Shown: positions 47,480 to 57,176 of the stretch, one piece after another
How positions within the stretch are numbered: the stretch's first letter is position 1
Layout: the number at the start of each line of letters is the position of its first letter
Assembly: GCA_963556145.1 (NCBI GenBank)
Contig: OY744462.1
Span: forward strand, 2,294,001 to 2,358,000
Source of the DNA: Hygrocybe punicea
Lineage: Eukaryota; Basidiomycota; Agaricomycetes; Agaricales; Hygrophoraceae
Reading direction: 5' to 3'
DNA length: 64,000 nucleotides
Position numbers and translations under genes: made by a program
Notes under the pieces: generated by a model
Database searches by the model: none
Told to the model about the DNA's origin: nothing
The model's input: the letters and a program-made list of their open reading frames with translations, nothing else

Positions 47480-47599
47480 TGCTATGTGTACCTACCTTTT
47501 GCAACTATATCTGTGATTGGGTTAAACAAAACGACTGGGTCTACTGCTTCAGCAAGACTCTCCAGCTAGCCCTCGGAGAGGTATCTCTGTACCACTCCA

Positions 47600-48280
47600 C
47601 CAGTAAGTCAATTTGGGTTTGACTTTGACATCCATACATCCGAATGTAGTGTATATTTTTACTTTGAAATCTTCAAATGTAGTCTCATGTGAAATCATAA
47701 CCATCTTCGAAGAATCACTGCCACCTTCAGGAACAACAAAGGTGATCAACGCTAATGAAAATTCAGTATTTTACATAGGGAGTATAATCAGAGGGGACTC
47801 ACGAAGTGAGACTTCAGTCTTTACTTTGGCCACAGCAGTCTTCACTTTCACAGTCTTTGTCAATTCAATGCTGGGAGTATCAGATGCATATAGGTTGGAG
47901 GTGCCATAATCCGTGTCAATGTCTGCTTTTTTGAGATTACCCTCCTCAGCAGCGATTTCTGTGTGGATTTTGTTTGCCTTGGCTGCTGCAGCACGGGGCT
48001 GGGCAGGAGCAGTCTCAATGTCCCTATCTGGGATTTGGTCTTGTATATGTGGCTTGCCAGCTCTGTGTGGACCAACTGCTGCAACGTGTGGCTGCTGCAG
48101 AGCTTGAGCAGTGTCAATAGGATCATCCACATCATCAGCTTCAAAATGAATGCACTTCACAGTTCAAGTTTGACAGCGAGTCAAAGTGTTTTCAGTCCCA
48201 GATGGGGGCGCCGAAGGCTCATGGGAAGGTGGCTGTTTGATTTTGGGAGCATGCTTCATTGCAAGTGTTTTGGATCCCAT
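47600..48280 (-). pseudogene. Acidic/low-complexity gene with a possible PB1/ubiquitin-like segment, 3' end lost
   Basis: ATG at 48280 gives MGSKTLAMKHAPKIKQPPSH. A short GT-AG intron joins TLTR to SDDVDDPIDTAQALQQPHVA, and a 53-bp intron joins VKTEVSL to PLITFVVPEGGSDSSKMVMI. The last part (SHETTFEDFKVKIYTTFG) has the pattern of a beta-rich PB1- or ubiquitin-like start. The frame then runs into the TRIM LTR at 47599, so the normal 3' end is missing. Layout parallels the gene at 62337: basic N-terminus, acidic middle, then a VxI...T..DLKxKI segment. Domain identity is a guess from pattern only. Confidence 0.45.
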
Positions 48281-48426
48281 CGTGTGGGTGAAAAATGTGA
48301 CGAGTAGAAAATAAAATATAAAAAGAGATAACAAGCACAAATGAAGACTTGATCCCCCAAAAAGGTAAAGGAAACTGCACAAAAATATAAGTGCAATGGT
48401 GGCTGGATTTCATTGAGGAAAAAAAA

Positions 48427-49222
48427 TCAAGTATAGCCACAAATGAGAACATGCGAAAGGGTATTTTCCATTGCGATTGAGAGCACTGTCTGCTCTATCA
48501 ATTCCAGGGTGAGAACCTGTTCTTCATCCTGAAGCAGCCAAGATTTTAACTGTAAAAAGATTTGATCGAGGGGGTTGAGGTGTGGTGATCGCGAGGGCAA
48601 ATACAGAAGTTTTGTGGCTGGATCATTTTCATCAGTCCACACAACAACAGCACAACATGGCATTGACTACCACAATCATATTTGATAATGTGACGGACTT
48701 CATCGTTGAGGTGGATGGCACAGCAGTCCATTACCATGACACTTCTGACTCCAGGATATGGCTGGAGTTTTGGTGCCTTGATGTCATTGTTTCAGTACAG
48801 GTATGCAAAGTAGAATACACAACACCTACAAGTTCTTGGCAGATGAATTTGAGGAACCACTTTCTAGTAACAAAGCCTTTGAAAATACCAAGCGCAATGA
48901 CACTGTCAAGTGACAGCACTGGCAGAATTGAGTATTGCGGAGCCTGAATAATGCAGCTTTCATCCAGCCAGACAAAATACTCCTTTGGAATGCCTGCGAT
49001 GGCTAAACCCCAGGTTGCCTGCATCACATCGACACTCTCCATGGTGGTTGGAGGTGAGGGAAGGGTAAGAGTTCTACGAACCAGAATAGTACCGGTACCA
49101 GAATCAACTGAACAACCGAATGATATGTTCCGCATCTGGAACACCTGAGTTTGTTCCGCCAAGTTGCTAGGTTGCAGCGCATTTTGAAAGTTCCTACCTC
49201 TATAGTTTTGAAATGCTCCCAC
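48427..49222 (-). pseudogene. Tc1/mariner-type transposase, degenerate
   Basis: Minus-strand frames give AGIPKEYFVWLDESCI, YSILPVLSLDSVIALGIF, VTRKWFLKFI, MVMDCCAIHLNDEVRHIIKY and YLPSRSPHLNPLDQIFLQLK. This is the DDE region of fungal Tc1/mariner (DDE_3-type) transposases: first Asp in WLDES, second in VMDCCAIH. The position of the third acidic residue reads NPLD instead of NP.E. Stops and frame changes split the gene, so it is inactive. The N-terminal helix-turn-helix region was not found. Confidence 0.75.
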
Positions 49223-50185
49223 TCACTAGGTGAGGTATGCCACTAGGACATGATTATCATTAAAACTATCATGTGCAAGACCATGGCCACTGCACTGGAT
49301 CAATGCCATTGACAGTGTCATGGCAAAGAATCAAGACTGAGAATGGTGCGTCTAATACACCCAATTTTGTCTCATCTAGGTCGCTGTATAATATTGACAC
49401 CACGCAACTTTTGATCTTCACAGGAAGCAGTTGGAAAACTGCTGCATTGTTTTGCCTGACTGCAACATCCAGCCTGAGAACTCAGCCAACCATCTCATCT
49501 TCTTCCTGACAGTTGAAAATCCGGCTCGAAAGCTAAATCAGAGTTTCTGGACACCGATGGCACAGTGGTGGCAAAGAATCTGGATGAGGAGGGCCTTTCT
49601 CATGGCCAGGAGGACATTTCTCCTTGCCAGGAGAACTGTATCCTCACCAACAAGCAGTTTGGGGATGGCCAGTCTTCCGGTCAATCGTATCTATTTCTAT
49701 TTGGTGATATTTTCCCACATTTTTATACAACTCACCCAATGTCTACCTACACCAACCCAAACTTGACTGTGAGAGGACACATATCAAACATCGGATGAAA
49801 CCAATACAACACTCACAACCAAACCATCATTGTCAATATTGGGAACGGACATTGCTTCGTTTTCCACATCAGCAGCAGCTGCAAGAAACTGTGCAGTCGG
49901 GGCCGGGCACTCCTCTTGGTAAGCATTTTGCACCATTTCTTTTCATCTTCTTGCTAAATTAACATCAAGCATCCCATGAAATGTATCTTTGGGCGAAATG
50001 CCCGCATTCTTGAGGGCAAAATGAGCACGAATCGTGCATGAACAAGCCACGATGCGCTGGGCAGACAAGGGGGGGGGATTGGGAGATTGGGCGGTTCTGA
50101 AGTGGGCAGGTTAGTTTGGCGATGGGTCGGACTCACATTTGTATGCCTGTATGCTCGTGTTCATGTATTCTCCTTGCAATGGCGG
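49223..50185. other. No recognisable gene
   Basis: Plus-strand frames around 49273-49800 look moderately protein-like (SGSSWKTAALFCLTA; DNIDTTQLLIF-type composition) but no family was recognised and frames shift often. Possibly decayed coding sequence. Confidence 0.35.
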
Positions 50186-51728
50186 TGTAGAGACTCAACG
50201 TCCCTCTGAGTCCGTATCGTCGATATATCACAAATCTGGACGAACCCAATGCCTCTATTCAACTCGCATTCGAACCCAACATAACCCGATGCAACCCGAC
50301 ATGATGTGACCCGATGTGACCGATGTAACCCGACACATGCCGCTTTGTCACAGCCGCTTTTGGACCAAATCCGGCAGCCTCAGAAGCCCCGGAGTTCTAA
50401 TTATAGGAGATGGATCTCATCGGACTCGATCCCCGACTTCAGATTTACCTTATTTGTGCATCCCCTCGTCCTTTCGGAGATATGTAGGACATTTCACATA
50501 TTTTTCATGGATATTCGTTTTCCCCTCCATGTTTCTGTCTTTGTCGCTTTGCAACCCCCCTTTCCACATCCCCTTTCCATCTTTTCTTTGTAGTTTCTAT
50601 CGGCCAAAATAGACATGTCCGAAAGTAGACTACACACACATGTACTATAAAAACGGTCCCCGACGACCATACAAAAAAGAGATACCATTAGTCCCCGTTT
50701 TCCTACAGTCAGAATCATTTTAATCCCTTCAAATGCTCGTCCTTGTAGACCCTTAGATTGTTATAGTTCACTTCATCGTCTTTATCGTTGTTCCCGTTAT
50801 TTGTTCATTGTTTCCGACCCGACCTGACCCGACCCACCATACCCGACATCATCGGCATCATCGGGTTCTTTGTTATTTGTCTGTTTTAGGGCAGGTCAAG
50901 GGTATGCAATACCCCCAGGAGTTAAGAGTACAGGTACCACGGGTTAAGGGTACGAGTCCAGCCTCAGAATACCCACAGTACCCACGCGGGTATGGGCTGT
51001 ATTTTTTTTGGGAGAAGAAACATCAAAAACTCAATTTTTGGGGTATTTTTCGCTATTTTTGAGGGATATAATGAGAATCATTGCTTGTAAAAATATGTAA
51101 AAATGCTCTCAACACTCCCCACAGTATTCTGAACATTGTGCTCCTTTACACTAAAGGGATCCGACCAGTATTCCGTCCACAATAACCATAAAAACCACCA
51201 AAAACAGGTAAAAATGGGGTATTTTGCATGTTTTTGAGGGATATAATGAGAATCATTGCTTGTAAAAATATGTAAAAATGCTCTCAACACTCCCCACAGT
51301 ATTCTAAACATTGTGTTCCTTTACACTAAAGGGATCCGGCCAGTATTCTGTCCACAATAACCATAAAAACCACCAAAAACAGGTAAAAATGGGGTATTTT
51401 GCATGTTTCTTCCTGTACCCCTGCAAAACCCGTGCCATACCCGTACTTTTGGCCTCGGGTACGTACCCGTGACGGGTACGGGTCCAAGTACAGCCCCAGA
51501 GCACTGCGGGTGTACCCCTGACTGGCCATAGTCTGTTTTTACTCCGTTCATCACCGGATTTATCATTATTTATCTAGTTTTACATGGCGGCTTATATTAT
51601 TACTTCCATTTCCACCTTTGACTACTATTCCCGACACTGACTTATCCACCGTCACTTCTACGCTGACACCCTTAGGCTAGGATCATCCCTCTTTATTGTT
51701 CCGAAGCCACCCCGAACCCGCATCTACA
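50186..51728 (-). repeat. Interspersed repeat R1, copy C, interrupted
   Basis: Starts TGTAGAGACTCAAC and ends GCATCTACA, opposite in orientation to copies A and B. It is split by the 644-bp element at 50887-51530. Removing that element and one 8-bp duplication leaves a normal R1. Confidence 0.8.
50887..51530. mobile_element. hAT-type small element inside R1
   Basis: 644 bp with ends TAGGGCAGGTCAAGGGTA and, reverse-complemented, TATGGCCAGTCAGGGGTA. An exact 8-bp target duplication GTCTGTTT lies at 50879-50886 and 51531-51538. The interior contains two tandem 175-bp units (51061-51235 and 51236-51410) and GGGTACGGGTACC-type subterminal motifs. No coding capacity. Confidence 0.82.
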
Positions 51729-52635
51729 GTGGCATTCTTGTTTTCCTTTTTCCCTGCTTCCTTTTTCTTCTTCTTTTCAAATTCAGGCTATTCTACTACT
51801 GGGTGGGGTGACAAGAAACATGATATTGGTTCAGGAAGTACAGGATCCACATGTGTGCAAAGGTTGTGAGCTAATTTCCCAAAAATAAAAGCTACAAAAG
51901 AGTGAGGGAACAGATGATACTGAGGTAACGAAACAAGACTGCCCCCTCATGATCCCCATGCCCCGTGCCCTCCATTGGGTTGTAAATAGATGGGGAGAAG
52001 CATCCAGACAGGCACGAAGTGTGTGGATCGCAATCAACGGAGCTCACACATCACCTGGGGCCTTGAAAAACAGACATGTTTTGAAGGCGTTTTACACCAA
52101 TCGAACATGCTTGAGCCCTGCGCTAGTGCATGTAAACACTGTGGAATGTCTCAGAATCAGCGGTGCATGGGTAGATTGCAAGCTACAACTCATTCAAGAT
52201 CGACCAGCACCCTGAATGACAAATATTGTCGGAGCGGTTTTTTTGTGAATATTTTTACATGGGGCCCTAGGCCTCATCTGCATCAGTAAGACAAAACAAA
52301 TTTTGAGTGATTTGCTTGAAAACTCACCGAGTTATGGCTTGTGCAATATGGAGGCACATATATAGTTGGACTTTGAATAAATGACATGTATTATGTAATC
52401 AGCTGTAAGTACTGAAGCAAATAAAGAATAAAAGAAAATAACTAAAACAGGAAATAAACCAAATCAGCACTTAGCCATGATCCAAGCATATCATCTTCCT
52501 GGCTGAAATTCTGACTGCCCCTACAAGGAAAAGTGAAGTGAAAGGAGAAAGTGAAGAAAATGTAAGCAAGGGTGAATGCATGAGAACATGAACATATAAA
52601 AGAAGTGACAGCATATGCATAATGGCAAACCTGAA
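51729..52635. other. No recognisable gene
   Basis: A plus-strand frame at 51949-52215 (WVVNRWGEASRQARSVWIAI) has plausible protein composition but no family I can name, no clear intron structure and no neighbours to help. Confidence 0.35.
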
Positions 52636-52639
52636 TGAT

Positions 52640-52935
52640 AACAAACTCAGGTGACAAGATATGAAGGTGACAAGAAATACAGGGAACTAGGGCAACAATA
52701 CAGAGGTGACAATGAACTCAGGTGCCTAACGGGGGCAGCTATATGAAGGTGACAAAATATGAGGGACCTACTGGGGCTACAAGATATGACAAGGGCCCAA
52801 AGAGAGCAATGATATATGAGGGTGCCTGACAAGGGTAACAAGATATAATGGAGGCTCAAACAGGGCAACAATATACAAAGGTGCCTGACAAAGGCAACAA
52901 TATAATGTGGCCCCAAAGAGGACTACAATATATGA
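52640..52935. repeat. Tandem array, short degenerate units
   Basis: Units of about 30-50 bp around GGTGACAAGATATGA and GGTGCCTGACAAGGGCAACA. No gene. Confidence 0.7.
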
Positions 52936-53149
52936 CAGGAAGGTGGTTCCACTGGGTCACCAAAAAAATTATAATAAAAAAGACCAAAAAAAAGAGGTGT
53001 CCAAGATGGTATGGGCATAAACAGTGTTGACTTTGGTGTTGATGGCAATGACATGACAGACTTTCATGGAGTATCTTTGTGGTGACTTGGTGAGTAGTGT
53101 AGGTTGGCAGTATCTTGATGTGGTTGTGCTGTGAAATCAGGTGGGGAAG

Positions 53150-54330
53150 TGATAATGACAAGGTGGAGGTGACATTCCAGGGGACAGCATGGGTGCAGAC
53201 ACTGGAGACAGGTTTGAACTTGCTACCAGTGATGAAGGAGAGGGTGTAGACAAAGAAATCAAGGGTGGAACAGTGGCAGAATGGAGGCAGAGGTAGGCGG
53301 GAGGGGGACAAAAGGAGGTACTGACAGCAATGTTTGGGGGAACAGCATGGGTGCAGATGCTGGTAACAGGTCATAGGTTGTTGCCAGGGACAACAGCAAG
53401 TGTGTAGACAAAGATGGGAGGCTAAACAAGGGGAAAATTTGGATTGGTGTTAGGATGTGTTGAAAACAGTGTGTGCTGGGCAACAATGTGGGTTTCTGGT
53501 GATGGCACAGGTGTAGACAGTGGGGGCATCCCATGGTTTGCCTCTGGAGATGACAACGAGAACGTGGATATGGACAACAGATGAAACAGGGTGTGCTTGG
53601 ATGTGATGAACACAGCATTTGGTAGGCTTTGGCACATTTTCCTGGGGACAGCATGGGCACAAAGGCTGGCAATGCATTGGTACTTGTATCTGGAGACAAT
53701 GGCAAGATTGTAGATGGAGATGGCAGCTGAAACGAGGGGGAAACAGGGGTGATGGATCAATTCACATGCAGACACATTTTCCTGGGGGCTGGCACATGCT
53801 CAGATGGTGGGTGTATGTTGTGGTTTGCCTCTGGGGATGATGGCAAGTCCATAGATGCAAATGAGGGGTAATTTGGACATGAAATGGGGGTGGATGTGCT
53901 GGGACTGGTTGAGAACAGGTTTGCTGACCACTGACATAGTTTTCTGGTAACTGCACAGGCTTAGACAATGAGAGTATGTCACAATTAACCTCTGGGGATG
54001 ACAGTGAGCCGTAGACATGAACACAGGCAAAATAGGGGAAAATGAAGGGGGCTGCAACTGGAAATGGGTTGTTCAGCAATGGAAGCAACAGCAACAGCAA
54101 ATTTGGGACAATGCAGGTTCTGACACTGGGCACATGTCATGGCTTGCTGGTGAAGACAACAGAGAGTGTGGGGGCATAGATGGCAGGCAAAACAAGGGCA
54201 GATGTGCTGATATGTGTCAAAAATAGTGATTGGTGCATGTGGACATGTTTTCCTGCTTGGCAACTGTGGAAATGGTAAGGATGGGCATATGCAACAGCCA
54301 TTGCATGGCATGCATTTTCCATCTGCTTCA
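53150..54330. repeat. Long degenerate tandem array, units about 150-290 bp
   Basis: Repeated order of TTTTCCTGGGGACAGCATGGG, GCAGACACTGG-like, CTCTGGAGATGACAA and TGTAGACA..GATGG blocks, with at least six units. Minus-strand frames through it are Cys/Pro/Leu-rich repeats and not credible genes. Confidence 0.7.
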
Positions 54331-54448
54331 TGACTCCATTTTTCTGTGTTTCATAAGTGATGCATGTGTGGCATTCCTTGTTGGGCACAGTCGTTGGGGC
54401 TGTTTTGGGGCTTTTCATATGTGGATTTTTGACTGGAATCGGTGGGGC

Positions 54449-57124
54449 TAGTGTTGCCGTAGTTCAGTTCCGAACCTAGCCGAACCCGGTTCAAACCCCG
54501 AACTGAACCCTAAGTTCAGTCTAAGTTCAGCCAAGTGCTGAACCGGACCGCAGGTTCAGTTCCAGGTTTCGAGGCCTGCCGGATTTCCTGAATGGCTCCA
54601 AACCGCGTCCAAACCGCATCCAAACCGCGTCCAAACCGCGAATGCGGATATTTTTAAGGTATTTATTTCATTTATTTTTTGCATTCCTTTACTTACTTTT
54701 TCGTGTTAAATGGTATCATGTGACCATTACAGGTAGCTTTCTTCACCAACACACAACAACGCAAGGCCAATGAACGCGACACAATGTCACGTTCATGAAC
54801 ACAGGTATGTATTTTACTTTCCTGAACTTTACTAATGTTGCCTGCTACAGGAAGCTCGACCGCGACCACAGTGTGACCACACCCACAGCCACAAGATGAC
54901 CACCCAACGCCAATGGACACGGGACAGCCGCAACACCACCACCACCACCACCACCACCACCAGCGGCGGCAACGGCAACGGCAACAGCCAGCAACAGCAG
55001 CAGCAGCGGCAGCAGCAGCAACTGCAATGGCAGCACCAGCAGCAACGGCAACGGCAACGGCATCAGCAGCAGCAGCGCCAGCAGCAACGGCAATGGCAGC
55101 AGCAGCAAACGCCGGCAATGCCAGGCAGGGACCACGGGACAAGACACCCCATCCCTCCACATCCCTTGGGGACACCGGAGGGCTCCCCCACACCCATCTA
55201 CCTCGCAATATGCAGTGCCGTATCTATTGATACGTGCCTGCCATTCGCGAGGAGAACGGAGCTCATGGGAGCCCACCTCGGTCTGGGTTTCAGACCATGT
55301 CTGAACCCAGACTGAACGCGGCGAGACGGTTCGACGCCGTTGTAGTGGTAGATCACGTGACCAGTCCCTTAGTCAGTAGCAGTTCCCGATGTAGTAGTCA
55401 GTTCATCCTTCCTATCCAGTTGACTTCCACCTCGAGTCCTGTGTGAGCCCCCGGAGAGGTACCTCGGTACCTCTCCATCGTGGTGATGAGAGTGCGATCG
55501 ACTCGCGGATCCCTTTTTTCTTCAGTTCCTTACCCTTTTTCTCGCGAGACGACCTTTTTCGGCCTCACCACCCACCGCTGCGCAACCGCGGATTTTTACT
55601 TCATTCACGGCCGTACAACACTCCAGTTACCCCCCGGCACTCGTGTTCAGCCCAATAGGGCCCCGCGTCGCCCCCCGTTGACCCAAAAACGCGCCCGCGA
55701 CCCTTCTCAACACCCAAGCGGCAGGCCACGTCACATTTGCGACCCCCCCGTTTTTTCATTTCATTGTTGTTTTCTTTCGTCATTCCTAGCCCCAGGCAGG
55801 CTCATCCGACCCCACGGACCCCCGTTTGACGTACCGGAGCTGCGCGCTCGCCTATGCCGCCCCAAATCTGCGGCCGCCGGCCTTTTGGTTACCCCACGGA
55901 TCTGCCACGTCACCACTGTCAGATCCCCCGTTTTTCGTGTACCCCAGCCCAAACCCACACTCATTTGACCCCCCGTGCCCGCGTTCCACCTGCCGGAACC
56001 CCCTGCTGCGCTTCGTCGCCCCAAACGAAGCCGCCCCGCCATGTTTGGACGTCCCAGCACATTGCGCCACGTCACCACGTTGCAACCCCGCATTCTCGTT
56101 ATCCCCGGTACCATACAGCTACACCGGACCCCCGCAGCCTTGCTCCATGTGCTAGAGCCCCACACCACCTCTCGTTACCTTAAACGAGCCCCCGCCACTG
56201 TTTTTAGGCTCCCCAGCTACATACCACATCGTTGCCACGCGCACCCGCTTCCCAGCATAAACGGCCCCACTTTCCAGCGTAAACGGTCACGCACCCGCTC
56301 GCGTAGCTCGCCGCACCCGCGCCTGATGCATTGGAGCACCCAGCTCACCCGGGCCACCGCTTTCCAGGCCCCACCCCCTTTGCCGCACCGCTACTTCGTG
56401 GCCCCCGCATTCTGCACCCCTGGCCCTTGCAGCTTCGCGAGGCCCCCCGCGGCCTCGCAACCGCTTCCCAGAGCTCACGCGAAGAGGTCTCTCGATGCCG
56501 GCGCCCGCTCTAGCGCCCAGTATATATTCTCTGTTTCCTTAGTTCTTCCTTTTCAGCTTCTCACTGCTCTCCCTCGACCCATTTTCCTCCATCTCTTCGG
56601 TACACTATCTATACACTGCCCACGACATCGGCCCGTTCTATTTACCTATGCCCAACCACCCAGCCTATTCATGGACTATGAGAACCCACACCCTGCACCG
56701 CGATTGGTTTCGGAGGACAATATTGTCCCGCTTCACGATATAAGGCCTCGACTGCGACTTGGGGCATTCTGAGGGACTGGGAGTTGTGATTTGGAGATTG
56801 TTTTGGTCAGTCCTGTTTGGTTTTTGTTTTCTTTCAGTAGCTGTTGGCGACGAGGGCGTCGCCATGAGGAGGAGGGGCACTTGTAGTGGTAGATCACGTG
56901 ACCAGTCCCTTAGTCAGTAGCAGTTCCCGATGTAGTAGTCAGTTCATCCTTCCTATCCAGTTGACTTCCACCTCGAGTCCTGCGTGAGCCCCCGGAGAGG
57001 TACCTCGGTACCTCTCCACCGTCTGGGTCCAGGTTTGGCCATGCGCCAAACCGGACCTGAAGTTCAGTTCGCGGTTCCGCCAAAAAGGGTCGGAACCGGA
57101 CCGAACTGAACTTCGGCAACACTA
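54449..57124 (+). mobile_element. hAT-type non-autonomous element, copy 3, hosting a TRIM
   Basis: Ends TAGTGTTGCCGTAGTTC and GAACTTCGGCAACACTA, exact 8-bp target duplication GGTGGGGC at 54441-54448 and 57125-57132. Without the nested TRIM and its duplication it is 994 bp and collinear with copy 1, including the CACCACCACC/CAGCAGCAA core (about 54935-55110) and TATCTATTGATA near 55220. The TRIM split the GACGCCGTCTGGGTCC block. Confidence 0.93.
55341..57018 (+). mobile_element. TRIM/LARD-type non-autonomous LTR retrotransposon, copy 2
   Basis: LTRs of 137 bp at 55341-55477 and 56882-57018 differ by a single C/T at a CpG. Target duplication CCGT lies at 55337-55340 and 57019-57022. Candidate primer-binding site TGGTGATGAGAG starts 3 nt after the 5' LTR, and purine tract GAGGAGGAGGGG precedes the 3' LTR. 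The 1.4-kb interior is GC-rich with Pro/Arg-rich incidental frames and no retroviral-type genes. It lacks the expanded internal repeats of copy 1 at 2704-4874. Confidence 0.9.
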
Positions 57125-57176
57125 GGTGGGGCATGGAATTCTGAGCTTGTTGGGGTCTATAAATGAGTGTGGGGGG

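Larger units (their letters stand above)
42148..47546. mobile_element. 5.4-kb palindromic transposon with 2,053-bp terminal inverted repeats
   Basis: 42148-44200 and 45494-47546 are reverse complements: paired positions always sum to 89694, so there is not one indel between the arms. The element starts CAGTAGACGCAG and ends CTGGGTCTACTG, flanked flush by CTTCAGC at 42141-42147 and 47547-47553. The arms are nearly identical except for four differences in the outer 42 bp and at least one inside. The outer arm is a 34-bp minisatellite, the inner arm is G/A versus C/T-skewed low complexity, and the 1,293-bp centre has no recognised gene. No transposase, so non-autonomous. It sits inside a TRIM LTR. 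Confidence 0.92.
40218..47599 (+). mobile_element. Second TRIM/LARD unit sharing an LTR with copy 3, heavily invaded
   Basis: Taking 40218-40374 as the 5' LTR, a purine-containing block like that before other 3' LTRs precedes 42038. There an LTR starts (TGGAGTGGTAG), is interrupted at 42147, and resumes after 47553 to finish at 47599 (GGAGAGGTATC...CACTCCA). The interior holds the hAT-type element at 40958-41901; the remaining 0.7 kb has no recognised gene. Shared LTRs of this kind arise by recombination between adjacent elements. Confidence 0.55.
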
